DNA of 64,000 bases from Streptomyces rubellomurinus (lineage in GTDB: Bacteria; Actinomycetota; Actinomycetes; Streptomycetales; Streptomycetaceae), in the NCBI RefSeq assembly GCF_000961885.1, contig NZ_JZKH01000035.1, forward strand, positions 1-64,000. The letters are read 5' to 3'. A model generated the notes under the pieces. The model made no database searches, was not told where the DNA came from, and was given only the letters and a program-made list of their open reading frames with translations. Position 1 is the stretch's first letter; every line of letters begins with the position of its first letter. Shown piece by piece: positions 1 through 8,454 of the stretch. The position numbers and the translations under genes are program-made.

Positions 1-243
1 CGCCGCGACGGCCACCCGTACGACACCCACGTCCTCCCCCACCGGCCCACCGCCCCCACCCTGCGCCCGGTCGACCTCGACACCCTCCCCGACCTCACCG
101 CCGAATCCGGCCGCGGCCTCTTCCTCATCCACGCGCTCACCGACCACGTCCAACTCCGCAACCACCCCCTCCGCGGCGCCATCGTCAGCTTCGACAAGAT
201 CCTCAAGTGGCAGGACGGCGCGCTGCTGCGGGCGGCCTCGTAG
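1..243 (+). CDS. RsbW-like anti-sigma ATP-binding protein, C-terminal end (partial)
   Basis: The reading frame is open from the left edge to a TAG at 241-243, so only the last 80 residues are present. The tail contains GRGLFLIHALTD followed by LRGAIVSFDKIL, which resembles the G2-box and closing strand of the HATPase_c_2 (RsbW/SpoIIAB) kinase fold common in streptomycetes. Such proteins usually bind a sigma factor or an anti-anti-sigma partner. The upstream partner gene would lie outside the window. The family call rests on this short segment only, so another GHKL ATPase remains possible. Confidence 0.55.
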   Translation, partial: RRDGHPYDTHVLPHRPTAPTLRPVDLDTLPDLTAESGRGLFLIHALTDHVQLRNHPLRGAIVSFDKILKWQDGALLRAAS

Positions 244-320
244 CGCTGCGCCGCGGTATTCGGCGGCAGGGGAGCAGGAAGTCGGCGGGGTCGACTTCCG
301 GCGCGGTGGTCAGTCGTCGG

Positions 321-1001
321 TCAGTCGTCGGCCGGGCGGCGGCGGGCGGGGAGGAGGAGGGCGGGGCCGAGGAGGAGGGTGGCGGTGCCGGTGATGGCGA
401 GGGGGCGGGAGGCGGTGCCGGCGCCGGTGTCGGCGAGGCGGGTGGGGTTCGGGCGGGCGGGGCCGGTGAGGGTGCCGGTGTAGCTGCCGGTGAGCTGGGG
501 GCAGGTGTACTTCTTCGCCGGGGCGGAGCCGCTCGGGAGGAGCTCGGACTTCGCGGTGACGGTGAGGCGGTGGCCGCCGGGCGCGGTGGTCCGCAGCTGG
601 AGGGTGAGCTTGTGGCCCGGCGCGAGCTGGTGGTGGCCGGCGTCGACGGGGGTGCCGGAGAGGGTGAGCGGCTTCCAGTCGCCGCCGGGCGCGCGGAGTT
701 CGACGGCGAGGTCGCTGCCGCCGTCCGCGAGGGCCAGGGTGGTGGCCAGCTCGCGGATCGTCGCCGTGCTGGTGTTGTCGAAGGTGATCGCGAGCTCCCC
801 CGTGGCCCCGCCGCTCCCGGTGACGGGCAGGGGGGAGGCCATCGGCCCCTCGGGGCAGTCCGCGGGCCAGGGCGAGCCGGTGGCGGACGGCGTCGCGGTG
901 GGCGAGGCGTCGTCGGCGAGGGCGGGGGCCGCGCCGAGGGCAGCCGTGCCGGCCGTGAGCACGAGGACGGCGCAGGCGGCGGGCAGGCGGGGGGAACGCA
1001 T
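321..1001 (-). CDS. LAxTG wall-anchored surface protein (sortase substrate)
   Basis: A 226-aa secreted protein. Residues 1-30 form a signal peptide with a hydrophobic core ending near APALADD. The middle is a probable beta-rich extracellular domain with two Cys (CPEG near 50 and a CPQL segment near 165). The C terminus has the sortase signal LADTG (about 189-193), a hydrophobic stretch and an RRR tail. LAxTG is the motif used by class E sortases of streptomycetes, so the product is expected to be linked to peptidoglycan. It lies downstream of, and in the same direction as, a second LAxTG protein, separated from it by a hairpin at 1055-1088. The ATG at 999-1001 was chosen because the signal peptide begins there. 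The function of the exposed domain is unknown. Confidence 0.75.
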   Translation of the reverse strand: MRSPRLPAACAVLVLTAGTAALGAAPALADDASPTATPSATGSPWPADCPEGPMASPLPVTGSGGATGELAITFDNTSTATIRELATTLALADGGSDLAVELRAPGGDWKPLTLSGTPVDAGHHQLAPGHKLTLQLRTTAPGGHRLTVTAKSELLPSGSAPAKKYTCPQLTGSYTGTLTGPARPNPTRLADTGAGTASRPLAITGTATLLLGPALLLPARRRPADD

Positions 1002-1054
1002 CGGCGGGCTCCAGCGGTGGGTCGGGGTACTACACGTCTCCGGTTGCCAGACCA

Positions 1055-1088
1055 CCGAGGGGTGCGAACGGTTGTCCGCACCCCTCGG
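1055..1088 (-). terminator. Hairpin between the two LAxTG genes
   Basis: A perfect 12-bp inverted repeat (CCGAGGGGTGCG ... CGCACCCCTCGG) with a 10-base loop lies just after the stop of the 1106-2029 gene. It has no long T run, which is usual for GC-rich actinomycete terminators. Confidence 0.6.
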
Positions 1089-1105
1089 GTTCATCGCACG
1101 AGCGG

Positions 1106-2029
1106 TCAGCCGTGCGCGCCGGCCTTGCGGCGGCGGAGCACGAACAGCGTCCCGGCGCCCGCGGCCAGGACGGCCGCGCCGCCGAGGGCGATCGGCAGGG
1201 TGGTGGAGCTGCTGCCGGTCTCGGCCAGGTGCGGGCCCGCGGACGGCGAGGCGGAGACCGTGGCGGGAGCAGCGGCCGGGGTCGTCGCGGCACCGGCCTC
1301 GGCGACCTGGAACTGGCCCTGGTAGTCGTCGAGGAACTGCGTGCAGGCCTGCGCCTTGTTGTTGGCCGGGGTGGGGACCTTGTCGTTGTCGAAGGAGTCC
1401 GAGCCCGCCTCGTAGTTCGCGCCGTAGCGGCCGACCGGGGCCTTGGCGGTGGCGGCGATCCGGACCTTGTAGGTGAGCTTCTCGCCCTTGGCCAGCTTGA
1501 AGTCGGGCACCTGGAAGGCCCGGTCGTTGAGCTTCATGGGCTTCCAGCCGGCGCCGGTGTCCAGCTGGACGTCGAAGAAGTCGGTGCTCCAGTCGACCGG
1601 GCGCGGGGCGTCGAACTCGTCGGTGACGTACAGGCCGTTGTGGACGGCGGGCAGGTCGACGCCGCTCTTGTTCTCCCAGGTCAGGGTGATCTCGGCGGCG
1701 GGGCCGCCCTTGACCAGGGTGGTGCCGTACAGGCCGGTGCCGGTGACCTTGAGCAGGTTGCTCTGGTAGACGCCGCCGTGGCAGCGGTTGTCCGGGCCGG
1801 TGGTGGGGGCCGGGATCGGCTTGTTCGTGGCGGTGCCGGTCGGGGCCGGGGTGCCCGGGGTGGTCGCGGTGGCGGTCGGGGTGGCCGGGGCCGGTGCCGG
1901 GACGGTCGCGGTGCCGGTGGGGGTCGGGGTGGCGGGGACGCCGACCGCGCTCGCCGTGGTGGTGCCGATCGTGGCGCCGAGGGACAGGGCAACCAGGGCG
2001 GATGCGGCCAGTATGCGAGAAGAGCGCAC
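1106..2029 (-). CDS. LAxTG wall-anchored surface protein with Pro/Thr-rich N-terminal stalk
   Basis: A 307-aa protein with a signal peptide (about 1-29), a low-complexity Pro/Thr/Ala stretch (about 32-75) in which PTPTGTAT-like units recur, then a domain with two Cys (near CHGGVY and near the ACTQFLDD segment) that could form a disulfide. The C terminus carries LAETG (from about 268), a membrane-spanning stretch and RRRK. It has the same architecture as its downstream neighbour, so the two are probably co-anchored surface proteins. The ATG at 2027-2029 starts a good signal peptide. The function of the folded domain is not recognised. Confidence 0.75.
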   Translation of the reverse strand: MRSSRILAASALVALSLGATIGTTTASAVGVPATPTPTGTATVPAPAPATPTATATTPGTPAPTGTATNKPIPAPTTGPDNRCHGGVYQSNLLKVTGTGLYGTTLVKGGPAAEITLTWENKSGVDLPAVHNGLYVTDEFDAPRPVDWSTDFFDVQLDTGAGWKPMKLNDRAFQVPDFKLAKGEKLTYKVRIAATAKAPVGRYGANYEAGSDSFDNDKVPTPANNKAQACTQFLDDYQGQFQVAEAGAATTPAAAPATVSASPSAGPHLAETGSSSTTLPIALGGAAVLAAGAGTLFVLRRRKAGAHG

Positions 2030-2211
2030 GGGAGAAGGCTCCAGGTTTGGGTGAATAATGCCGGTTTCGGCGCGACTTGGCGGCTCGACGGGGACGGTCG
2101 AAGGCGGTCGCGCCCGGGCACCCTACCGGGCGGCCGTGGCCGGATTCCGGTGGGGGCGAGCCCGGCCTGCCCCGGTTGCCGGGGGTGGCGGGTGGTCGGA
2201 CGATGGGGGGC

Positions 2212-2442
2212 ATGAGGCACCAGATGCGAGCGGAGTTCGGGGCCGAGGGGGCGTCGGGCGGTGTGCGGCTGTGGCACATGGTCCGGGGCGAGGACAGCGT
2301 GGCGATGTGCGGGCGGGAGTTGGCCGCGGACGGCCCGGTCCGGGAGGCGGTGGACTGGGGGCGGACCCCGGAGCTGTGCTGCCACACCTGCGGGGCGTAC
2401 TTCCTGCGCGAGCAGCCGTACCTGGCGGCCGAGCACCCGTAG
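2212..2442 (+). CDS. Small Cys-containing hypothetical protein
   Basis: A 76-aa acidic protein with an LWHM..G segment, a MCGREL segment and a C-terminal CCHTCGAYF motif. The pattern of a histidine plus three to four cysteines suggests a small zinc-binding fold, similar in look to short uncharacterised streptomycete proteins. An in-frame ATG at 2203 is an alternative start. It is followed 26 bases later by the amidase gene in the same direction, so co-transcription is possible. No function is assigned. Confidence 0.55.
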   Translation: MRHQMRAEFGAEGASGGVRLWHMVRGEDSVAMCGRELAADGPVREAVDWGRTPELCCHTCGAYFLREQPYLAAEHP

Positions 2443-2468
2443 GCGGGGCCGGGGCTACCGTGGTCGGC

Positions 2469-3779
2469 ATGGCGGAACCCCTCGTCCGGCCGCGCCCGTT
2501 GACCCGTGAGGCGGCCGAACTCCGGGCCGGGCGGCCCGACTTGACCGCGTACGTGGACCGGTTCTGCGCGCGGGTCGAGCGGGTCGACCCGCTGATCCAC
2601 GCGTTCGTGCCGGAGTCGGGGCGGCACGGGCGGCTGCGCGCGCAGGCCGGGGAGTTGGCGGCGCGGTACCCGGAGCCGGCCGGGCGGCCGCCGCTGTACG
2701 GGGTGGTGGTGGGGGTCAAGGACGTCGTGCACGTGGACGGGCTGCCCACGCACGCCGGCTCCGCGCTGCCGCCGGGCGTGCTGGCCGGGCCGCAGGCCGT
2801 GGTGGTGGACCGGCTGCGGGCGGCGGGGGCGCTGGTCGGCGGCAAGACGGTGACGGCGGAGTTCGCCGCGAGCGCCCCCGGGCCGACCCGCAATCCGCAC
2901 CACCCCGGGCACACCCCGGGCGGGTCCAGCAGCGGGTCGGCGGCGGCGGTCGCGGCGGGGCTGGTGCCGCTGGCGGTGGGGACCCAGACGGTCGGTTCGG
3001 TGATCCGGCCGGCCGCGTACTGCGGGGTGGTGGGCTTCCGGCCGACGTACGGGCGGATCCCGGTCGCGGGGGTGGTCCCGAACGCGCCGAGCCTCGACAC
3101 CCTGGGCGTGTTCACCGCCGACGTGGCCGGCGCGGCGCTGGCCGCCGGGCTGCTCTGCGACGGCTGGCGGACGGATCCCGGGCCGGTGCCCGAACCCGTG
3201 CTGGGCGTGCCGGACGGGCCGTACCTGGAACGGGCCGAGCCGGCGGCGCTGCGCGCCTTCGAGGAGCAGGTGGCACGGCTGGCGGCGGCCGGGCTCGCGG
3301 TGCGGCGGGTGCCGCTGTTCCCCGACTTCGCGGAGATCACCCGGCAGTTGCGGACGGTCAACCGCTTCGAGCTGGCCCGCGGCCACGCCGACTGGTTCGC
3401 CCGGTTCGGCGGCCTGTACCGGCCGGAGACGGCGGCGAGCATCCGGGTCGGCCAGGGCGTCGCGGCGGAGGACCGGGCGGCCGCGCTGACGGCCCGGGAG
3501 CGGCTGCGCGAGCGGGTGGCGGAGGCGACGGCCGCGGCCGGGGTGGACGTGTGGCTGGCGCCGTCCGCGACCGGCGGAGCGCCGGAGGGCCTGCACAGCA
3601 CCGGGGACACGGTGATGTCGCTGCCGTGGAGCTACCTCGGCCTGCCCGCGCTGAGCCTGCCGGCCGGGTGGACGGCGGACGGGCTGCCGCTGGGCCTGCA
3701 GCTGGTCGGCGCGGCGGGCGGCGACGAGCGGCTGCTGGCCGCGGCCGCGGTGCCGGCAGGCCTTCTGATGAGGGGTTAG
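2469..3779 (+). CDS. Amidase signature family hydrolase
   Basis: A 436-aa member of the amidase signature family (Ser-cisSer-Lys triad), which hydrolyses carboxamides. Visible landmarks are the catalytic lysine in GVKD (about residue 84), the Gly/Ser-rich stretch GGSSSGSAAAVAAG (151-164) that holds the cis-serine, and the nucleophile segment TVGSVIRPA (Ser about 177). Length is typical. The natural substrate cannot be read from the sequence; the family includes GatA, allophanate hydrolase and small-amide hydrolases, but no GatB or GatC lies nearby. Its stop codon overlaps the stop of the convergent TetR gene by three bases (3776-3779), so the two transcripts may interfere. Confidence 0.85.
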   Translation: MAEPLVRPRPLTREAAELRAGRPDLTAYVDRFCARVERVDPLIHAFVPESGRHGRLRAQAGELAARYPEPAGRPPLYGVVVGVKDVVHVDGLPTHAGSALPPGVLAGPQAVVVDRLRAAGALVGGKTVTAEFAASAPGPTRNPHHPGHTPGGSSSGSAAAVAAGLVPLAVGTQTVGSVIRPAAYCGVVGFRPTYGRIPVAGVVPNAPSLDTLGVFTADVAGAALAAGLLCDGWRTDPGPVPEPVLGVPDGPYLERAEPAALRAFEEQVARLAAAGLAVRRVPLFPDFAEITRQLRTVNRFELARGHADWFARFGGLYRPETAASIRVGQGVAAEDRAAALTARERLRERVAEATAAAGVDVWLAPSATGGAPEGLHSTGDTVMSLPWSYLGLPALSLPAGWTADGLPLGLQLVGAAGGDERLLAAAAVPAGLLMRG

Positions 3780-4417
3780 GCGAGGGCGGGGTCGGCCGGG
3801 TCGGTGGCCTCGGCGCGCAGCAGGCGCAGCAGGAGGCGGCCGGCCCGCTGGTACGGAGTGTCCTCCTCGTGCAGCACGGCCTGGGAGTTGGCCGCTTCGA
3901 GGAGCGCGATCAGGCCGAAGGCGAGGTCGCCGAGGTCGGTGTCGGGGCGCAGGGCGCCGGCCGTGCGGGCCTCGGCGAGGGTGTCCTCGACGATCCGGTG
4001 CCAGGTGCGGGCGCTGTCGGCGAGGGCGTCCCGGAGGGGGCCGGGGCGGGCGTCGAACTCGGCGGTGACCTCGAAGAAGAAGCAGCCGCCGGGGAACACC
4101 CGGGTCCGTGAGTAGGCGAGCCAGCCCTCGCACAGGGCACGGGCCCTGGCGAGGCCGGGCGGGATGTCGGCGACCGGGGCGAGGACGGCGTCGGCGAAGA
4201 TCCGGCGGGCGGCCCGGACGGTGGCGAGCTGCAGCTCCTCCTTGGAGCCGAAGCCGGCGAAGACGCCGCTCTTGCTGAGTCCGAGGTCGGTGGCGAGGCG
4301 GCCGATGGAGAGCGCCTCCAGGCCTTCGACGGAGGCGATCTCGACCGCGCGGCGCAGCACTGCCCGGCGGGTCTCCTCGCCGCGCAGGAGCCGTCTGTCG
4401 GTGGTCGGTCCGGCCAT
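3776..4417 (-). CDS. TetR-family transcriptional regulator
   Basis: A 213-aa regulator. Residues about 13-60 form the TetR_N helix-turn-helix (VEIASVEGLEALSIGRLA ... LSKSGVFAGFGSKEEL). The remainder is a helical ligand-binding domain with PGGCFFFEV, as in TetR_C families of short-chain or electrophile sensors. It is divergent from the alpha/beta hydrolase at 4590, whose promoter region holds a TCGT/ACGA palindrome (4507-4518). The obvious inference is that it represses the hydrolase/DinB-like pair and perhaps itself. The ligand is unknown. Confidence 0.88.
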   Translation of the reverse strand: MAGPTTDRRLLRGEETRRAVLRRAVEIASVEGLEALSIGRLATDLGLSKSGVFAGFGSKEELQLATVRAARRIFADAVLAPVADIPPGLARARALCEGWLAYSRTRVFPGGCFFFEVTAEFDARPGPLRDALADSARTWHRIVEDTLAEARTAGALRPDTDLGDLAFGLIALLEAANSQAVLHEEDTPYQRAGRLLLRLLRAEATDPADPALA

Positions 4418-4506
4418 GGTCCGCCCCGTCCCTTCTCACTGTGGGTGCCCGCCCAGGGTAGTGCGTGGGCGGGGTCGGGCCCCCTGGGAGCCGCCCAGAA
4501 AACTGA

Positions 4507-4518
4507 ACGAACGATCGT
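4507..4518. promoter_or_regulatory. Candidate TetR operator
   Basis: The sequence ACGAACGATCGT between the divergent TetR and hydrolase genes contains an exact palindrome (ACGATCGT, 4511-4518) extended by a second ACGA. It resembles the AACGAACGTTCGTT-type operators of several TetR regulators, but the right half is imperfect (TCGTGCTA). Position and symmetry are seen; binding is inferred. Confidence 0.45.
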
Positions 4519-4589
4519 GCTAACATCTCGCGCCAGGGACACCGAGCACGCCGAAGCCGCCAGGGACGCCGACAGGGATGGGAGACCCG

Positions 4590-5456
4590 ATGGACCCGGC
4601 CCGCGCACTGATCCGCACCGCCCTCAACCCCACCGCCGGGCTCGCCCCCGCCCTCGCCGGGCGGGCCGCCTTCGAACTGTTCCGGCGTCCGCTGCGCCGC
4701 GGCCGGGTGCGCCCGGCGGAACGGGACGTCCACGGGCGGGCCGCCGCCGAGCCGCTGCGGGTGAACGGCACGGCCGTGGCCGGCTACCGCTGGGGCAGCG
4801 GCGAGCGGCCCGTCCTGCTGCTGCACGGCTGGCGCTCCCGGGCCTCCCGCTTCGCGCCGCTGGTGCCCCGGCTGCGCGCGCTCGGCCTCAGCGTCGTCGC
4901 CTTCGACGCGCCGGGCCACGGCGACTCCGGCGGCCGGAGCACCAGCGTGCTGGAGTTCCGCGAGCTGGCAGGGCAACTCCAGGAGCGGTACGGCCCGTTC
5001 GAGGCCGTCGTGGCGCATTCGCTGGGCGTCTGCGCGGCGTTCGGAGCGCTCGCGGACGGCCTGCGGGCGGGCCGGCTGGCGGCGGTCGCCGGGGTGTCCG
5101 ACGTCGGCTTCTTCCCGGCCGCGTTCTGCGCCGAGCTCGGGCTGGTCGGCACCGTCGAGCAGGCGCTGCGGCGCGAGATCGAGCGCGGGCTGTTCGCCGG
5201 GGACGCCGGCGTCTGGGAGCGCTACGACGCCGCCCGGCAGGCGGCGGTGGTCGGCCTGCCGATCCTGGCGGTGCACGACGAGGGGGACGCCGTCGTCCCG
5301 CCGGGCCAGGCGCACCGGCTCCAACGGGCTTACGGGGAACGGCTCGACCTGGTGACCACCCGGGGGCTGGGCCACCGACGCATCGTCACCGAACCGACCG
5401 TCATCGACCAGGTGATCGGTTTCATCTCCGCCGGAATGGAGGCGACTTCCTCATGA
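4590..5456 (+). CDS. Alpha/beta hydrolase
   Basis: A 288-aa alpha/beta hydrolase. LLLHGW (about 75-80) is the oxyanion-hole HG segment, VAHSLG holds the nucleophilic serine, HDEGDAVV holds the acid, and GLGHRRI the catalytic histidine, so the triad is complete. An ATG at 4578 is in frame, but 4590 has a better ribosome site (GGGAGA, 5 bases upstream). The last codons overlap the next gene as ATGA, implying translational coupling. It is divergent from a TetR gene that probably controls it. The substrate is unknown; detoxification or ester hydrolysis is plausible. Confidence 0.82.
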   Translation: MDPARALIRTALNPTAGLAPALAGRAAFELFRRPLRRGRVRPAERDVHGRAAAEPLRVNGTAVAGYRWGSGERPVLLLHGWRSRASRFAPLVPRLRALGLSVVAFDAPGHGDSGGRSTSVLEFRELAGQLQERYGPFEAVVAHSLGVCAAFGALADGLRAGRLAAVAGVSDVGFFPAAFCAELGLVGTVEQALRREIERGLFAGDAGVWERYDAARQAAVVGLPILAVHDEGDAVVPPGQAHRLQRAYGERLDLVTTRGLGHRRIVTEPTVIDQVIGFISAGMEATSS

Positions 5457-6061
5457 GGATCGTCGAACTGCACGCGAGGTCGCTGGAGTTGGCCGCCGAG
5501 GTGGTGGACTCCGTACGGCCCGGCCAGCTGGACCTGGCCACCCCCTGCGCCGGCTGGACGCTGCGCAGGCTGCTGGAGCACGTCCTCGGCCAGCACCGGG
5601 GCTTCGCCGCGGCCGCCCGCGGCGCCGGGCCGGACCTCGCGCTGTTCGCGGACGCCCCGGTCGGTGCCGACCCGGCGGGCGACTTCCGCCGCACCGGGGC
5701 CGAACTCACCGACGCCTTCCGGGCGGCGGCCGCCGCCGACCGGCCGCTCTGGCTGCCCGAGATCCGCGACGGCGGCCCCTTCCCGCTGCGCCAGGCGGTG
5801 GGCTTCCACCTGCTCGACACCCTGGTGCACGGCTGGGACGTCGCCGCCGCGCTCGGCAGCCCGGCCGGGCTGGTCGCGGCGGTGGAGCGCGACGAGGAAC
5901 TGGCCGACGCGCTGCTGGCGGTGACCGGGGCCGTCCCGGACACGCCGGAGGACCGGGCGCCCGGCCGCGCCTTCCGTCCGGGCCTCGAACCCGGCGACGG
6001 CGTCTGCCGGTTCGACCGGGCCCTGGCCCTGCTCGGCCGCGACCCGGCCTGGCGGGCCTGA
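5453..6061 (+). CDS. DinB-like / mycothiol-dependent maleylpyruvate isomerase N-terminal family protein (TIGR03086-like)
   Basis: A 202-aa helical-bundle protein. The N terminus shows LDLATPCAGWTLRRLLEHVLGQH, with the metal-coordinating histidine of the DinB_2/MDMPI fold in LLEHV, and a later HLLDTLVHGWDVAAALG with further histidines. Actinomycete members often use mycothiol or bind metal, but most are uncharacterised. The start codon overlaps the hydrolase stop (ATGA), so the two proteins are probably made together under the TetR regulator. Confidence 0.75.
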   Translation: MRIVELHARSLELAAEVVDSVRPGQLDLATPCAGWTLRRLLEHVLGQHRGFAAAARGAGPDLALFADAPVGADPAGDFRRTGAELTDAFRAAAAADRPLWLPEIRDGGPFPLRQAVGFHLLDTLVHGWDVAAALGSPAGLVAAVERDEELADALLAVTGAVPDTPEDRAPGRAFRPGLEPGDGVCRFDRALALLGRDPAWRA

Positions 6062-6072
6062 GGCCCGCCGCC

Positions 6073-6204
6073 TCAGCCCTGGGCCCGGCTCCGCTCCGGC
6101 CCGCGCGGCTCGTCGGGGAAGCGCGGCCCGCCGATCAGGAAGAGCAGCGCGGCGGCCGGGAAGCCGAGCCCGGCGGCCAGCACCACGATGAACTGCCAGA
6201 ACAT
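6073..6204 (-). CDS. Small single-pass membrane protein
   Basis: A 43-aa product with one transmembrane helix (WQFIVVLAAGLGFPAAALLF, about 3-22) followed by GGPRFPDEPRGPE and a charged tail. A GAGGAGC ribosome site lies 6 bases before the ATG at 6202-6204. Its 3' end faces the stop of the DinB-like gene at 12 bases. Function unknown; short membrane peptides of this kind are often missed in annotation. Confidence 0.5.
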   Translation of the reverse strand: MFWQFIVVLAAGLGFPAAALLFLIGGPRFPDEPRGPERSRAQG

Positions 6205-6408
6205 GATCCGCTCCTCGTCAGTACCGGGCCGTACGGGCACTCGAAAGGTGATCCCAAACCCGTACGGCCCGAATTGGCCGAATCGTCCGGTCGTTATCAG
6301 ACGGTATGGCCGAATCGCCCCGCCTGCCACCGGACCCCGGGGGCCGTCCCGCGCCACACCGGCGCACGGGTCTGGGCGCGGGGCCCGGGCGGCGGCCACA
6401 CTGTCGGG

Positions 6409-7230
6409 ATGCAGCTACAGCTCGCAGGGGAAGCACGGCGGCCCGACCGCGAGAGCGAGGACTTCGCGGCGGCCTCACCGGAGGCGCTGGTCCTGTTGGA
6501 CGGCGCGAGTTCGCCGGCCGGTCTGGACTCCGGGTGCCGGCACGGAACGGCCTGGTACGTCCGGCGGTTGGGCGTGCACCTGCTCGCCCGGCTGACCGAC
6601 CGGGTGGACCGCTCGATCGCCGAGTGCCTGGCCGACGCGATCGTCGAGACGGCCGCGCTGCACGGCGGCCGCTGCGACCTCGGCCACCCGAACACGCCCG
6701 CCGCCATGGTGGTCGCCGCCAGACGGCACGGGGAGTCGCTGGAGTACCTGGTGCTCGGCGACTCCCTGCTGGTGCTGGAGTTCAAGGACGGCCCGCCGAA
6801 GGTGATCGGGGACAACCAGCGCTTCCCGGACGGCGAGGGGCTGCGCCGGCAGGTCTGGTCGACCGTCCCGGGCACGGCCGAGCGGGCCGCGCTGCACCTG
6901 GAGTACGCGTTGGCCGTGCGCGCCGCCCGCAACCGGGGCGAGGGCCCGTGGATCGCCGCGGCCAGCCCGCGCGCCGCCGGCCACGCCGAGACCGGCTTCG
7001 TGCGGATCGACCGGCTGCGCGCCCTCGCCGCCCTCACCGACGGCGCGTCGCGCTACACCGAGCGCTTCGGGCTGGGCAGTTGGGCGGACGTGCTGCGGCT
7101 GCTGGACGAGTCCGGGCCGGGCGAGCTGATCGCCCAGGTGCGCGCGGTGGAGCGGGAGGACGCGGGCTGCGAGCGCTGGCCGCGCGGCAAGGCGCACGAC
7201 GACGCCTCCGCCGTGTACGCGCTGCTGTAG
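6409..7230 (+). CDS. PP2C-like protein phosphatase
   Basis: A 273-aa protein with PP2C-type metal-binding motifs: a first aspartate in VLLDGASSP (about 30-35), LVLGDS (about 118), a later ALTDGAS, and the closing DDASAVYALL at the C terminus. This order matches the compact PP2C_2 serine/threonine phosphatases of streptomycetes. The N-terminal ESEDF segment could supply the first acidic residue. Start chosen at the ATG that puts the first motif near the N terminus. No partner kinase is adjacent, so the target is unknown. Confidence 0.72.
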   Translation: MQLQLAGEARRPDRESEDFAAASPEALVLLDGASSPAGLDSGCRHGTAWYVRRLGVHLLARLTDRVDRSIAECLADAIVETAALHGGRCDLGHPNTPAAMVVAARRHGESLEYLVLGDSLLVLEFKDGPPKVIGDNQRFPDGEGLRRQVWSTVPGTAERAALHLEYALAVRAARNRGEGPWIAAASPRAAGHAETGFVRIDRLRALAALTDGASRYTERFGLGSWADVLRLLDESGPGELIAQVRAVEREDAGCERWPRGKAHDDASAVYALL

Positions 7231-7313
7231 CGGCGGCGTACGACGGCGGAGGCGTCGGGGGTGCCGGGGGTGCCGGGGGTGGCGGGGGTGGCGTCCTTGC
7301 CGGAGGGCTCGGA

Positions 7314-8276
7314 CTAGTGGGCGTCGGTCGGGACGGTGCCGAGCCGGCCGGCCTGGAAGTCCTCCATGGCCTGCTGGAGCTCGCGGTGGCTGTTCATCAC
7401 GAACGGGCCGTACCAGGCGACGGGTTCGCGGATCGGCAGGCCGCCGAGCAGCACGACCTCGAAGGTGGAGCTGCGCGAGTCCGGCTGCTTCTCGTCGGCG
7501 CGGATGGTGAGGGAGTCTCCGTCGCCGAAGACGACGGCCTGGCCCATGTGGAACGGACGGCGCTCGGCGCCGGCCGAGCCGCTGCCGGCCAGGCCGTAGG
7601 CGAGGGCGTTGAAGTCGGCGCGCCAGGGCAGGGTGACCGAGGCGCCGGGGCTGAGGGTCGCGTGGATCATGGTGATCGGGGTGTGGGTGACGCCGGGGCC
7701 CTGGTGGCCGTCCAGCTCGCCCGCGATCACCCGGAGCAGCGCGCCGCCGTCCTCGGAGGTGAGCAGCTTGACGCTGCCGCCGCGGATGTCCTGGTACTTG
7801 GGGGCGATCATCTTGTCCGAGGCGGGCAGGTTGACCCACAGCTGGAGGCCGTGGAACAGGCCGCCGGACATCACCAGCGACTCCGGCGGGGTCTCGATGT
7901 GCAGCAGACCGGAGCCGGCCGTCATCCACTGGGTGTCGCCGTCGGTGATGGTGCCGCCGCCGCCGTGCGAGTCCTGGTGGATGAACGTTCCGTCGATGAT
8001 GTAGGTGACCGTCTCGAAGCCGCGGTGCGGGTGCCAGGGGGTCCCCTTGGGCTCGCCGGCCGCGTAGTCCACCTCGCCCATCTGGTCCATCATGATGAAC
8101 GGGTCGAGGTACTTGGTGTTGATCTTGGCGAAGGCGCGGCGGACGGGGAAGCCCTCGCCCTCGAAGCCCTCGGGGGCGGTGGCCACGGTGAGCACCGGGC
8201 GGGCGACCGCGGCGGCGGCGTCCGGGGTGGTGACGCGCGGCAGGGTCAGCGGGTTCTCGACGGTCACGGCGGGCAT
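7314..8276 (-). CDS. Pirin family protein (bicupin)
   Basis: A 320-aa pirin. The N-terminal cupin contains WHPHRGFETVTY (about 81-92) and GLLHIE, giving the three His and one Glu that bind the metal in this family. Bacterial pirins include quercetin dioxygenases and redox-linked regulatory proteins, but the reaction here cannot be told. The gene stands alone; a nested inverted repeat about 45-85 bases before its start (8321-8363) suggests control by a dimeric regulator. Length is usual for the family. Confidence 0.88.
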   Translation of the reverse strand: MPAVTVENPLTLPRVTTPDAAAAVARPVLTVATAPEGFEGEGFPVRRAFAKINTKYLDPFIMMDQMGEVDYAAGEPKGTPWHPHRGFETVTYIIDGTFIHQDSHGGGGTITDGDTQWMTAGSGLLHIETPPESLVMSGGLFHGLQLWVNLPASDKMIAPKYQDIRGGSVKLLTSEDGGALLRVIAGELDGHQGPGVTHTPITMIHATLSPGASVTLPWRADFNALAYGLAGSGSAGAERRPFHMGQAVVFGDGDSLTIRADEKQPDSRSSTFEVVLLGGLPIREPVAWYGPFVMNSHRELQQAMEDFQAGRLGTVPTDAH

Positions 8277-8320
8277 GTCGGCCTCCTTCGGGGGGTTTCC
8301 TCTGGCCTACGTGGACGAGG

Positions 8321-8363
8321 ATAGTTCAATCCTCAACAACAAGCAAGTTGAAAGTTGAACTAT
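8321..8363. promoter_or_regulatory. Nested dyad upstream of pirin, operator-like
   Basis: A perfect 9-bp inverted repeat, ATAGTTCAA (8321-8329) and TTGAACTAT (8355-8363), encloses a second one, TCAAC (8333-8337) and GTTGA (8347-8351). The block is much richer in A+T than its surroundings and sits in the pirin promoter region. MarR- and HxlR-type dimers use such sites; no regulator gene is adjacent. Confidence 0.6.
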
Positions 8364-8454
8364 GTGGGTGCGAGGAAGCGCGGGGCTCCTCTCCCGGCTC
8401 CGGGCGGGGGTGGCTCGGTCGTCCTAGGGGCGGATCGGCCGTATCAAGGGTGGC

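Noticed and set aside
321..5375. Very long minus-strand open frame (1684 codons)
   Set aside because: It is a GC-rich read-through; only its end (321-1001) encodes a plausible protein, while the rest lies opposite or across the amidase, TetR and hydrolase genes.
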